Source: Nonomuraea helvata (GTDB lineage: Bacteria > Actinomycetota > Actinomycetes > Streptosporangiales > Streptosporangiaceae). From it: DNA of 64,000 bases. Where the stretch lies: assembly GCF_039535785.1 (NCBI RefSeq), contig NZ_BAAAXV010000003.1, positions 44,146-108,145 on the forward strand, in the 5' to 3' direction. The translations under genes and the position numbers were made by a program. Shown in pieces: positions 7,967 through 17,486 of the stretch; position 1 is the first letter of the stretch, and every line of letters starts with the position of its first letter. The notes beneath the pieces were generated by a model. That model was not told the DNA's origin. It made no database searches and saw only the letters and a list, made by a program, of their open reading frames with translations.

Positions 7967-9898
7967 ATGGTTGCCCCTCTTGCCGCTGAGGATCCTCCGC
8001 GTCTGGGTGAGTTCGAGCTGCTGGGCCGGCTCGGGGAGGGCGGCCAGGGGATCGTCTACCTGGCCCGCGATCCAGTGGGGCAGCGGGTGGCGGTGAAGGT
8101 GCTGATCAGGGCCGACGCCGAGGCCCGCGCCCGTCTGGCCCGCGAGCTGGCCGCGGTGGAGAGCGTGGCGCCCTTCTGCACCGCCCGCGTGCTCACGGCC
8201 GTGCCGGACGGGCCGCGGCCGTACGTGGTGAGCGAGTTCGTGGACGGGCCGACGCTGGCGGAACGGGTGCACGAGCACGGCCCCCTGCACGGCGGCGAGC
8301 TGGAACGGCTGGCCGTCGGCACCACGACGGCCCTGGCCGCCATCCACGCGGCCGGCGTCGTGCACCGCGACTTCAAACCGAGCAACGTGCTGCTCGGCCC
8401 GGACGGTCCCCGGGTGGTCGATTTCGGCATCGCCCGCGCGGACGGTGTCACGACCATGACCAGCGGACTCATCGGCACCCCTGCCTACCTCGCGCCCGAA
8501 CAGCTGAGCGGCGCCCCCGCCTCACCCGCCTCGGACGTCTTCGCCTGGGCGGGCACCATGGTCTTCGCCGCCACCGGCACCTCCCCGTTCGCCGCCGCGG
8601 GCATCGCGGACGTGCTACACCGCATCGTCACCCACGAACCGGATCTGTCAGCGGTCCCGCCGCCGTTGCGCGACTCGATCGCCGCCGCCTTGGAGAAGGA
8701 CCCTTCGCACCGGCCGGCGGCGGGCGAGCTGCTGTCCCGCCTGATCGACCCGGTGTCCGGCGGCCGCGGCCGGTCGATCGTGGAGCTCACCAGCCTGGGC
8801 AGCCGCCTCGCCGCCGAACCGGCCGACGATCGGGGAACGCCGGACGCGGCCGGCGGTCGGGATCTTGCCGGGGCGGCCGGTCGTGGGGGCACTGCGGGAT
8901 CGGCCGGTCGTGGGGGCATCGCGGGACCGGCCGGGGAGCCGACGGCCCCGCCCTCCTCACGGGCCCCGGTGCTCATCGGGTGGACCGCCGGGCGGGGCCG
9001 CCGTGCCGCGCTCGCCGTGGCGGCGGCGCTGGTCGCGGTCGTGGTGGGGGCGCTCGCCTGGTTGCGGCCGTTCGGCGGGACGGGGTCCCAGGCGTCCTCC
9101 GGCACCGGTGAGCCGGGCTCCTCGGCCACCTCACGCCCCGACGCTTCCGCCCCCACCTCCGCAGAGCCCCCATCTGCCGCACCGTCGGGCTCACGGGAGG
9201 TCTCGCCCAGCGGGTCGGCGAGTCCGGGGGCGTCGGCGGTCCCGGGCGGGGGGCTGCGGGTGTCCGACACGTTCGGGCGCACGGTCAGCACCGGATTCGG
9301 TACGACGGACGACGGGGAGCGTCACTGGTCGGTCGGCGTTCCGGCGAGCGGCTACTCGGTGGACGGCAAGAAGGGCCGGATCACGATGCCCCCTGGAGCC
9401 GGCTCCAGCGCGTACCTGGACGGGGTGAAGGAGACCAGAACCGACCTCAGCTTCACCTTCGCCGGCGACAAACCCCCCACCGGCGGCGGGATCTACGTGT
9501 CCGCCGTGGGACGCAGGATCCCGACAGTCGGGGGGTACCGGGCGCACGTGAGCCTGCGGCCCAACGGCAAGGTCCTGTTCCAGCTGATCCGCTCCGAGGC
9601 GGGCCGCAGTGAGATCGACCTCGCACAGCCACTGCGGGTCCCCGGGCTGACCGCGGGCGCGGGCATCGCGATGCGGGTACGCGTCCAGGTCACCGGTACG
9701 TCGCCGACCACGATCCGCGGCAAGGTCTGGGCCATCGGCGCGCCCGAGCCGGACTGGCTGCTCTCCGTCACGGACGCGACCTCCGGACTCCAGGTCCCGG
9801 GTGGGGCAGGCGTCCTGACCTTCTTGTCCCGTACGGCCACCGACACCCCCGTCACGGTGACCGTGGACGACCTTGCCCTGACCGCAACACCGGGGTGA
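7967..9898 (+). CDS. Membrane Ser/Thr protein kinase (PknB-like)
   Basis: 643 aa. The kinase domain is at about 15-265: glycine loop LGRLGEGGQGIVYLA, VAVKVL lysine, catalytic loop VVHRDFKPSN (an RD kinase), VVDFGIA and GTPAYLAPEQ. A Gly/Ala-rich linker with a duplicated AGRGG unit follows, then one membrane helix near 345-367 and a Ser/Pro-rich stalk. The extracellular C-terminal ~210 residues look like a beta-sandwich (VSDTFGRTVSTGFG to DDLALTATPG) and resemble lectin/glucanase-fold sensor domains. The ATG at 7967 is preceded by TACCGT ending 7 bases upstream, suggesting an additional leaderless transcript. Ligand unknown. Confidence 0.9.
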   Translation: MVAPLAAEDPPRLGEFELLGRLGEGGQGIVYLARDPVGQRVAVKVLIRADAEARARLARELAAVESVAPFCTARVLTAVPDGPRPYVVSEFVDGPTLAERVHEHGPLHGGELERLAVGTTTALAAIHAAGVVHRDFKPSNVLLGPDGPRVVDFGIARADGVTTMTSGLIGTPAYLAPEQLSGAPASPASDVFAWAGTMVFAATGTSPFAAAGIADVLHRIVTHEPDLSAVPPPLRDSIAAALEKDPSHRPAAGELLSRLIDPVSGGRGRSIVELTSLGSRLAAEPADDRGTPDAAGGRDLAGAAGRGGTAGSAGRGGIAGPAGEPTAPPSSRAPVLIGWTAGRGRRAALAVAAALVAVVVGALAWLRPFGGTGSQASSGTGEPGSSATSRPDASAPTSAEPPSAAPSGSREVSPSGSASPGASAVPGGGLRVSDTFGRTVSTGFGTTDDGERHWSVGVPASGYSVDGKKGRITMPPGAGSSAYLDGVKETRTDLSFTFAGDKPPTGGGIYVSAVGRRIPTVGGYRAHVSLRPNGKVLFQLIRSEAGRSEIDLAQPLRVPGLTAGAGIAMRVRVQVTGTSPTTIRGKVWAIGAPEPDWLLSVTDATSGLQVPGGAGVLTFLSRTATDTPVTVTVDDLALTATPG

Positions 9899-9943
9899 CG
9901 TGCAACCTGGACCGCCCAGATTCCGAATCAGGCGTCCCCACGT

Positions 9944-11449
9944 CTACCAGGGGAAGGAGAACAGCCCGTAGTAGGCCGCCGCCACCAGCAGGAGCCCGGT
10001 GCCGCCCAGCACGCCCGCCACGGTGACGTGCTGCCAGCGGCTCGGCCGCATGCCCTCACGCAGCGCCGACACGAACGCCGCCACCGCCGTGACCTCCTGG
10101 ATCAGCATCAGCACGGCCAGCAGCCGTACGACCAGCCAGCCCGCGAGCACGGCCGGCCAGGCGCCCGCCTGGTTGAGCGAGAACAGCACCAGCAGGGTGA
10201 TGAACGCCACCACCGACGCCAGCAGGCCCAGGCCGGTCCAGGCCATCCGGCGCAGCCTGCGCCTGATCGGCGGCCACAGCGTGGCGTTGATCTCGGCGCG
10301 TAGGTGGTCGCGGCCGCGCAGGCGTACGACCATGGCCGCGACCGGCCCCGCCACGTAGCCGACGGCGGCCAGGCAGATCGTCAGCCCGAGCATCGTGCCG
10401 CCCGCGTACCAGGGGGCGGCCGGCACGTCGCTGGCCTCGAACCGCTGCACCGGCGTGGCGCCCGCCATGTGCAGCGCGGGCCTGCCCGTGCCCGGCAGGC
10501 CGGTGATCCAGTTGGCGAGGGTCTCGAGATAGCCCTTGGTGAAGTCGCCGCCGTTCACCCGCATGGCGTGGTCGCCCTTGGCCATGAACCGGATCGTGTA
10601 GTTGTCGTTGCCCGCCCTGTTCAGCCCCTTGAGGAGGGCCTGGGTGGACTCGACGAAGGGGATCGAGGGGTCCGTCGTGCCGTAGAACGCCAGGACCGGC
10701 TGCTTGACCCCGCTTAATGCGGGCATCGCGTCGTATCTCAGGAAGTTGAAGCCGACCCCGCCCATTGCCCTGGTCAGCAGGTCGCGGGCGCCGATCGGGG
10801 CGTGCAGCCTGAGCAGCTGCTCGTTCAGCGCCCAGGCGACCTGGCGGAGCGGGGAGACGTTGGGGGACGACACCAGGACCACGAACCCCACCGCCGCGCT
10901 CTTGGCCGCCGCGACGGGCACCACCCAGCCGCCCTCGCTGACGCCCCACAGGCCGATCCGCGCCGGGTCCACCTCGGGACGCGCGCGCAGGAGCTCCACC
11001 ATGCGCAGCGCGTCGTCGGCGAGCAGCGAGAAGTCGCGGTGGCGGAAGTCGTAGCCGATCGTGCGCTTGTCGAACGCGAGCGTCGCGACGCCCGCCTTGG
11101 CCAGGAACTCCGCCTGCGGCGTGAACTCCGTACGCGATCCGTTGCCCGACCCCGACACGAACACCAGCGCCGGATGGCGCCCCGGCGTCAGCGGCACCCG
11201 CAGCGTGCCCTCCAGGCGCTGGCCCTCCGCCGAGACGGAGATCTCCTCCCTGCGGATCGGATCGACTGCCACCACCGGCCGCAGCTCGCCAGGCGGCTGC
11301 GCCGGAATGGACCGGAAGGTTGGGTCCACCTTGAGCGGCGGCGGATCGAACGCCGGTGGCAGGACATATCCGACCGTCGCAAGAGCCACCAACACCAGGC
11401 CGGCGGCGACGCTCAAGGTGCCACGGCCAGTGCGCATCGGCCTCCCCAT
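9944..11449 (-). CDS. Alpha/beta hydrolase with membrane anchor and C-terminal membrane segments
   Basis: 501 aa. An N-terminal hydrophobic segment (about 10-30) leads into an extracytoplasmic alpha/beta hydrolase domain: PALVFVSGSGNGSR (oxyanion region), IGLWGVSEGGWVVP (nucleophile serine in GVSEGG), GTTDPSIPF (acid) and KGDHAMRVNG (histidine). From about residue 355 four hydrophobic stretches follow, so the C-terminus is polytopic. Such proteins are generally annotated as dienelactone-hydrolase-like or prolyl-oligopeptidase-like; substrate unknown. An alternative ATG at 11437 is preceded closely by GGGGAGG. It converges with the kinase gene and diverges from sbcD. Confidence 0.75.
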   Translation of the reverse strand: MGRPMRTGRGTLSVAAGLVLVALATVGYVLPPAFDPPPLKVDPTFRSIPAQPPGELRPVVAVDPIRREEISVSAEGQRLEGTLRVPLTPGRHPALVFVSGSGNGSRTEFTPQAEFLAKAGVATLAFDKRTIGYDFRHRDFSLLADDALRMVELLRARPEVDPARIGLWGVSEGGWVVPVAAAKSAAVGFVVLVSSPNVSPLRQVAWALNEQLLRLHAPIGARDLLTRAMGGVGFNFLRYDAMPALSGVKQPVLAFYGTTDPSIPFVESTQALLKGLNRAGNDNYTIRFMAKGDHAMRVNGGDFTKGYLETLANWITGLPGTGRPALHMAGATPVQRFEASDVPAAPWYAGGTMLGLTICLAAVGYVAGPVAAMVVRLRGRDHLRAEINATLWPPIRRRLRRMAWTGLGLLASVVAFITLLVLFSLNQAGAWPAVLAGWLVVRLLAVLMLIQEVTAVAAFVSALREGMRPSRWQHVTVAGVLGGTGLLLVAAAYYGLFSFPW

Positions 11450-11544
11450 GTGCGTTGGTTTGCCCGCCGATCTTCTAGCCTACTCCCGGCCTCTGAGACA
11501 GGTGAGGCCTTATTTGTCGGTGAGACCTGTTAGCTTCCTGCGAC

Positions 11545-12657
11545 ATGCGGATCCTGCACACCTCCGACTGGCACCTCGGGCGCTCGTTCCACCGCGAGAG
11601 CCTGCTCGCCGGGCAGGCGGCGTTCGTCGATCACCTGGTGGAGACGGTGCGGTCCGAGCGGGTCGACGTCGTGGCGGTCGCGGGCGACGTCTACGACCGG
11701 GCGCTGCCGCCGGTCGACGCGGTGGCGCTGCTCGACGAGGCGCTGGCGCGGCTGCGCGCGGCCGGGGCGCGGGTGCTGCTGATCAGCGGCAACCACGACT
11801 CGGCGCTTCGGCTGCGCTTCGGCTCGGCGCTGTTCGAGGCCGCCGGGGTGCATGTGCGTACCTCTCCCGACCTCGCCTGGGAGCCGGTGCTGGTGGACGA
11901 CGTGGCCTTCTACGGCATTCCCTACCTCGAGCCCGAGCTGGTGCGCGCCGCCTGGGAGCTGCCCGATCGCAGCCACACGGCGGCGCTGGCGTACGCGATG
12001 GATCGCATCAGGGCCGATGCGGCGCGTCATCGTGCCTCGGTGGTGCTGTCGCACTGCTTCGTCACCGGTGGGCAGGCCAGCGACAGCGAGCGCGACATCA
12101 GCGTGGGCGGCGTGTCGCACGTTCCGCTGCCGGTCTTCGACGGGGTGTCGTACGTCGCGCTGGGGCACCTGCACGGGCGGCAGCGGATGTCGGAGACCGT
12201 GCGCTACTCGGGCTCGCCGCTGGCCTACTCGTTCTCGGAGGTCGGGCAGGTCAAGGGGTCGTGGCTGGTGACGCTCGGCTCCGCCGAGGTCGAGTTCGTG
12301 CCCGCTCCGGTGCCGCGGCCCGTCGGGCGGTTGCGGGGGGAGCTCGAGGAGCTGCTGGCAGATCCGAAATATGCCTCTTTCGAGGATCACTGGCTGCAGG
12401 TGATCCTCACCGACGCCGTCCGCCCCAAGTCCGCCATGGACCGGCTCCGCGCCCGTTTTCCCCACACCCTCGCCCTCTCCTTCGACCCGGTCGGCGCGGC
12501 GCCGGCCGCCCAGCCCGTACGCCTCAGCGGCCGGCCGGAGGCGGAGGTCGCCCTCGATTTCGTCAGGGAAGTCCGCGGCGAGCCTGCCGCACCTGAGGAG
12601 GAAGACCTGCTAAGACAGGCCATCGAGGCGTCGAGGGTGAAGGAGACGATGGCGTAG
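11545..12657 (+). CDS. sbcD: Exonuclease subunit SbcD (Mre11-type nuclease)
   Basis: 370 aa. All calcineurin-like phosphodiesterase motifs are visible: MRILHTSDWHLGR, AVAGDVYDRA, LLISGNHDS, VVLSHCFVTGG, ALGHLHGRQ. With SbcC it forms the Mre11-Rad50-like complex that degrades hairpins and blocked DNA ends. The TAG stop is immediately followed by the ATG of sbcC, so translation is coupled. A TAGCTT box lies 8 bases before the start, suggesting a leaderless message; ACAGGT (11498-11503) and ACCTGT (11525-11530) form a wide inverted repeat upstream. Confidence 0.95.
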   Translation: MRILHTSDWHLGRSFHRESLLAGQAAFVDHLVETVRSERVDVVAVAGDVYDRALPPVDAVALLDEALARLRAAGARVLLISGNHDSALRLRFGSALFEAAGVHVRTSPDLAWEPVLVDDVAFYGIPYLEPELVRAAWELPDRSHTAALAYAMDRIRADAARHRASVVLSHCFVTGGQASDSERDISVGGVSHVPLPVFDGVSYVALGHLHGRQRMSETVRYSGSPLAYSFSEVGQVKGSWLVTLGSAEVEFVPAPVPRPVGRLRGELEELLADPKYASFEDHWLQVILTDAVRPKSAMDRLRARFPHTLALSFDPVGAAPAAQPVRLSGRPEAEVALDFVREVRGEPAAPEEEDLLRQAIEASRVKETMA

Positions 12658-15600
12658 ATGCGGCCGCACCGGCTCTCGCTGACGGCGTTCGGGTCCTTTC
12701 CCGGCTCCGAGACGGTCGACTTCGACGCGCTGGCCGAGGCGGGCCTGTTCCTGGTCCACGGGCCCACGGGGGCGGGCAAGACCACGATCCTCGACGCGCT
12801 CTGCTTCGCCCTCTACGGCCAGGTGCCCGGGCAGCGCAACAGCGCCCGGACCCTCCGCTGCGACCACGCCCCGCCCTCGGCCGGGCCCTCGGTCACGCTG
12901 GAGGTGTCCATCCGCGGCCGGTTACTCCGCATCCAGCGCTCCCCGGCCTGGCAGCGGCCCAAGCTGCGCGGGACCGGTTTCACGGAGGAGAAGTCCAAGG
13001 TCGTCGTCTCGGAGTGGCGCGGGTCCGACTGGCAGGGGCTGACGACCCGGCTCGACGAGGCGGGCGACCTGGTGGGCGGGCTGCTGGGCATGAACGCCGA
13101 CCAGTTCTGCCAGGTGGCGATGCTGCCCCAGGGGGATTTCGCCAAGTTCCTGCGCGCGGACGGGGACGATCGGGCCAAGCTGCTCGAGCGGCTGTTCACG
13201 GTCAAGGTCTTCACCCAGGCGGAGTCGTGGCTGGCCGAGCATCGGAAGCTGGCGGGGCGGGAGGCGCAGGAGCTCCGGCAGCAGGTGGACTTCGCCATCA
13301 AGCGGGTGGAGGAAGCGGCGGGCGGCGACCTGCACGCGGCCATCGCGTCTCCAGCGGTGGACGGCGGCGCGTCCGTGGGCGGCGGTGCCGGTGGGTCGGC
13401 GGACGATGGTGGCGCCGGTGCGGGTCGGGGTGCGGCGGATGTCGAAGTGCCCACGCCCGATGCGGACCCCCTGCGCTGGGCGGGTGCGCTGCTCGACGCG
13501 GCGCGGGCTGTCGTGGAGCGGGCGGGCGAGCAGCACGAGACGGCCGGGCGGGCGCTGCGTTCGGCGCGGCTGCGGTTCGAGCAGGCCGCCGCCCTCGCCG
13601 ACCGGCAGCGCCGTTACGCCGAGGCGCTCACCCTGCGCCGCACCCTCGACGAGCGGGCGGACGAGCGGGCCGACCTGCAGGCGATCCTCGACGACGCCGC
13701 CAGGGCCGACCGCGTGCTGCCCCTCATCACGGCGGCCAGGCAGCGTTCGGAGGCCGCCGGCAAAGCACGCACCATGGCCGCCGACGCCCTCGCCCGAGCG
13801 CGCCCCCTCTTGGCGCGGCAGGCAGCCGACGCCACCGGCCCCTCGGAGGGCGGTTCCCGGGCAGTGTCCGGCCGCGACGCCAGCCCTGCTGCGGGCGATT
13901 CTTCTGGGGTCGCTTCCGGCCGCGACGCCGGCCTCTCGGCGGGCGGACCCACGGCGGTTGAGTTGGCCGCGTTGGAGCGGGAGCGGCAGGCGGAGATCGC
14001 GCGCTTGTCGGAGCTGCTCACCGAAGAGGCCAGGCTCTCGGTGGTCCGGCGCGACCTGTTGCGCGTCGAGGAGGAACTGGCCGAGCTGGTCGGCGCCGAT
14101 GAGGCCGTAGGAGCAAGGCTGGCCGTGCTGCCCGGGCTCATCGAACAGGCCGAGGGCAGGCTGGCCGAGGCGCGGATGGACGCCGCCAGGATCCCGGCGG
14201 CGCAGGCCGTACGGGACGCCGCCGCCCATCTGATCGAGATCGACGACGAGCTGGCCAGGCTGGCCGTGGAGCTGGACGCGCTGGCACAGCGCGAGGCCGA
14301 GGTGTCGGCCGCCGAGGCCGAGCTGCCCGGACGCATCGCCGAAGCCGGCGCGGCACTGAGCGAGGTGCAGGCACAGGCGGCGGCCATCCCGGCGGCGGCC
14401 GCGGGACTCGACGCCGCCAGGGCCGCTTTGGAGACCACTCACCGCCGCGAGGCCCTGGCCGCGGAGCTGGAGGCGGCCGTCGGCACCCACCAGGCGCTCG
14501 TGGACCACGCCCAGGCCCTGCGGGAACGCTGGCTCGACCTGCGCCAGGCCCGCATCGACGGCATGGCGGCGGAGCTGGCCCGCGACCTGTCCGAGGGCCG
14601 GCCCTGCGCGGTCTGCGGCTCCGACCACCACCCCGACCCCGCCTCTCCCGCTCCCAGCGCCCCTTCGGCCGACGACGAACACGCGGCCGAGACGGCCCAC
14701 GAAGCCGCCCTGGCCGAACGCGAGGCCGCCGAACGCGCCCTCGCCTCCCTCGAGTCCCGGCACGCCGACGCGGTCGAGGCCACCGGGGGCCTGGACGTCG
14801 AAACGGCGGAGGCGCACGTTGCGGGGGCCGAGCAGGAGCTGGCCCGGCTCCAGGCCGTGGCCGACCGGGAGCCCTCGCTGGCCGCCGCTCTCGACCGCAT
14901 CGAGATCGAGCGCGAACGGGTCCGGGACCAGGCCAGGGAGATCGCCGAGGCCCTCGCCGCCCATCGCGCCCACCGCGCCCACCTGGAGTCCGAACGCGCC
15001 CGGCTCCGTACCCGCCTCACACAAGCACCCGCCCAGGATCTCGGCGAAGCCGCCCCGGGCGACGGCTCCACGCAGTCGGCCCCTGCGATGGGACGCGTCA
15101 GGGCTTCTGAAGAGGTCGGCCCCGGCTCGCTCGGCCGCGCCGACCTGGCGTCCGGGGAGCTCGGCCGCGCCGACCTGGTGCTCGGGGAGCTCGGCCGCGC
15201 CGACGCGAGGCGGAATGCGCAGGGCGAGGCGCTCGCCGGAGAGGGATCCGGGCAGGCGGACCTGGACGGGCCCGCCGTGCTGGCCCGGGCCGAGGGTGAG
15301 CTGCGCAGGCTGCGCGCGTCGGCCGGCAAGGAGCCGGTGCTGGCGCGGGAGGCGGCCGCGCTCAACCGGGAACGGCTGGAGATGGAGGAGCGCGCGCGGC
15401 GGGTCGCCGCCCGGCTGGCGGCCGGCCGTACCAGGCACGAGGAGCTGAGCGGGGACGCCGGGCGGTTGAGCGCGCGGCTGGACGCGGCACGAGGCGACGA
15501 CCCCACCCTGACCGCCCGCCTGTCCAGGTTGCACGACGAGGCCGAGCTGCTACGGGAGGCGCTGGAGGCCACGCAGGCGGCGCTGTCCGCCGAGGAGGAG

Positions 15601-16527
15601 CTGGTCAGAGCCGGTCAGGCCGCGTCCGAGGCGGCCGTCGAGGCGGGGTTCGCGGACGTGGCGGAGGCGGAGGCGGCGTTCAGGAGTCCGGGGGAGAGGG
15701 AGCGCAAGGCCGAGGCGCTGCGGCGGCTGGACGACGAGCACGCCGCCGTCACGAGCGTCCTGGCCCGGCCCGAGCTGATCGCGGCCGCCGCCGAGCCCGC
15801 GCCCGACCTGGCGGCGATCGAGGACGAGCGGGACCGGCTGGAGGCGGCGTACACGAGGCTGTCGAGCGAGCGGGACCGGGCCGTGGCCAGGGCGGAGCGG
15901 CTGGAGGAGCTGTACGGTGAGCTGAACGACCGCATCGAGCGGTGGCGTCCGGCGGCCGACCGGCACCGGCTCGCCGAGCGGATGGCGGCGCTGGCCAGCG
16001 GCACGTCCAGCGACAACCAGTGGAGCATGAGCCTGTCGTCGTTCGTGCTGGGGGAGCGGCTGCGGCAGGTGGTGGACGCCGCGAACGAACGGCTCGACCA
16101 CATGTCGGCGGGACGTTACCGGCTGCGGCACGATCTGCGGAAGACGGCGGGTTCCCGTGGGCGTTCGGGCGGCGGCCTGGGCCTGCGGGTGGCCGACGGG
16201 TGGACCGGCGTCGACCGCGATCCGGCCACGCTGTCCGGCGGCGAGAGCTTCATCACCTCCCTGGCGCTGGCCCTGGGCCTGGCCGACGTGGTCACGGCCG
16301 AGGCCGGGGGCACGGAGCTCGGCACGCTGTTCGTGGACGAGGGCTTCGGCACCCTGGACGAGGACACCCTCGACGGCGTGCTGGACATCCTCGACGGGCT
16401 GCGCGACGGAGGCCGGGCCGTGGGCATCGTCAGCCACGTCGCCGAGCTCCGGTCGAGGATCACCGCCCAGCTCAAGGTCACCAAGACCCGCACCGGCTCG
16501 ACCCTGGCCCTGGCCGGAGTGGGCTGA
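12658..16527 (+). CDS. sbcC: Exonuclease subunit SbcC (Rad50-type ATPase)
   Basis: 1289 aa, clearly longer than the roughly 1000-1050 aa usual for SbcC. Walker A GPTGAGKTTILDAL is near residue 35, the zinc hook CAVC near 650, the signature LSGGESF near 1195 and Walker B LFVDEGFGTLDE near 1223. Long coiled coils join them. The extra length lies in low-complexity insertions in the coils: a Gly/Ala/Asp-rich one near 225-265, a Gly/Ser-rich one near 395-430, and one at about 815-865 containing three ELGRAD units encoded by a 30-bp repeat (15131, 15161, 15191). It works with SbcD in DNA end processing. Confidence 0.95.
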   Translation: MRPHRLSLTAFGSFPGSETVDFDALAEAGLFLVHGPTGAGKTTILDALCFALYGQVPGQRNSARTLRCDHAPPSAGPSVTLEVSIRGRLLRIQRSPAWQRPKLRGTGFTEEKSKVVVSEWRGSDWQGLTTRLDEAGDLVGGLLGMNADQFCQVAMLPQGDFAKFLRADGDDRAKLLERLFTVKVFTQAESWLAEHRKLAGREAQELRQQVDFAIKRVEEAAGGDLHAAIASPAVDGGASVGGGAGGSADDGGAGAGRGAADVEVPTPDADPLRWAGALLDAARAVVERAGEQHETAGRALRSARLRFEQAAALADRQRRYAEALTLRRTLDERADERADLQAILDDAARADRVLPLITAARQRSEAAGKARTMAADALARARPLLARQAADATGPSEGGSRAVSGRDASPAAGDSSGVASGRDAGLSAGGPTAVELAALERERQAEIARLSELLTEEARLSVVRRDLLRVEEELAELVGADEAVGARLAVLPGLIEQAEGRLAEARMDAARIPAAQAVRDAAAHLIEIDDELARLAVELDALAQREAEVSAAEAELPGRIAEAGAALSEVQAQAAAIPAAAAGLDAARAALETTHRREALAAELEAAVGTHQALVDHAQALRERWLDLRQARIDGMAAELARDLSEGRPCAVCGSDHHPDPASPAPSAPSADDEHAAETAHEAALAEREAAERALASLESRHADAVEATGGLDVETAEAHVAGAEQELARLQAVADREPSLAAALDRIEIERERVRDQAREIAEALAAHRAHRAHLESERARLRTRLTQAPAQDLGEAAPGDGSTQSAPAMGRVRASEEVGPGSLGRADLASGELGRADLVLGELGRADARRNAQGEALAGEGSGQADLDGPAVLARAEGELRRLRASAGKEPVLAREAAALNRERLEMEERARRVAARLAAGRTRHEELSGDAGRLSARLDAARGDDPTLTARLSRLHDEAELLREALEATQAALSAEEELVRAGQAASEAAVEAGFADVAEAEAAFRSPGERERKAEALRRLDDEHAAVTSVLARPELIAAAAEPAPDLAAIEDERDRLEAAYTRLSSERDRAVARAERLEELYGELNDRIERWRPAADRHRLAERMAALASGTSSDNQWSMSLSSFVLGERLRQVVDAANERLDHMSAGRYRLRHDLRKTAGSRGRSGGGLGLRVADGWTGVDRDPATLSGGESFITSLALALGLADVVTAEAGGTELGTLFVDEGFGTLDEDTLDGVLDILDGLRDGGRAVGIVSHVAELRSRITAQLKVTKTRTGSTLALAGVG

Positions 16528-16598
16528 GGGCCTGTCCGACGGCGGAAACGATCTCGCGTTAGATTGCTCGCACCGAAACCGGTTAAGGAGTGGAGCAC

Positions 16599-17486
16599 AT
16601 GCGCGTCGTCGTCACCGGAGCCCACGGCAAGGTAGGCCGCGCGGCCGTCAAGGCGCTGGCCGACGCCGGTCACGAGGTGACCGGCGTTGATCTCACGCGC
16701 CCCGTCTTCGAACGGTCCGAGCCCGGTCAGCCCCGCTACCAGCAGGCCGAGCTGACCGACGCGGGGCAGGCGTTCGCCGTCGTGCGCGGGGCCGACGCGG
16801 TCGTGCACGCCGCCGCCATCCCCGACCCCACCGCCAACCCGCCGCACGTGGTCTTCCAGAACAACCTGATGGCGACGTTCAACATGATCGAGGCCGCGGT
16901 CCGCTTCGGCGTCCCCCGCTTCGTGAACATCTCCAGCGAGACCGTGCCCGGCTTCTTCTTCCCCGAGCGCCCCTTCCTGCCCGACTACGCGCCGGTGGAC
17001 GAGGAGCACCCGATCCGGCCGCAGGACCCGTACGCGCTGGCCAAGCACTTCGGCGAGCAGCTCATGGACGCGGCGGTGCGCCGCTCCGACATCAGGTGCA
17101 TCTCGCTGCGGCCGAGCTGGGTGCAGCACGAGGGCAACTACGAACGCAACCTCGGCCCGCAGGTGCGCGACGCGTCCGAGAGCGGCGCGGGCCTGTGGAG
17201 CTACATCGACGTGTACGACCTCGCGGACGCGATCGTCCTGGCCACCGAGTCCGACCTGCCCGGCCACGAGGTGTTCTACATCGCGTCGCCGGACAACGCG
17301 GGCGGCCACGACTTCGCCGCCGTGCTGCGCGAGCACTACGGCGACCGGATCGAGCTGCGCCCGCTCGCCCGCCAGGACGCCTCGGGCATCTCCTGCGCGA
17401 AGGCCCACCGCCTGCTCGGCTGGAACCCGAAGCGTTCCTGGCGCGACTACCTGGACGAGAACGGGCGCGCCCGGCAGAAGCGCTGA
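16599..17486 (+). CDS. NAD(P)-dependent epimerase/dehydratase (extended SDR)
   Basis: 295 aa. The N-terminal nucleotide motif VTGAHGKVGRA and the catalytic pair in DPYALAKHFGE (YxxxK, about residue 145), together with NISSETVPG, mark an extended short-chain dehydrogenase acting on a nucleotide sugar or similar. Substrate is not deducible. The ATG at 16599 has AAGGAG at 16585-16590, an ideal spacing, so the GTG nine bases upstream is less likely. It is monocistronic between sbcC and a converging HAD gene. Confidence 0.85.
   Translation: MRVVVTGAHGKVGRAAVKALADAGHEVTGVDLTRPVFERSEPGQPRYQQAELTDAGQAFAVVRGADAVVHAAAIPDPTANPPHVVFQNNLMATFNMIEAAVRFGVPRFVNISSETVPGFFFPERPFLPDYAPVDEEHPIRPQDPYALAKHFGEQLMDAAVRRSDIRCISLRPSWVQHEGNYERNLGPQVRDASESGAGLWSYIDVYDLADAIVLATESDLPGHEVFYIASPDNAGGHDFAAVLREHYGDRIELRPLARQDASGISCAKAHRLLGWNPKRSWRDYLDENGRARQKR

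Noticed and set aside
11498..11530. ACAGGT...ACCTGT inverted repeat before sbcD as an SOS box
   Set aside because: The arms are 21 bases apart and do not resemble the actinobacterial LexA consensus GAAC-N4-GTTC.
12922..15534. 870-codon minus-strand open frame opposite sbcC
   Set aside because: No recognisable motif and a repetitive composition; sbcC on the plus strand is intact with all its motifs.
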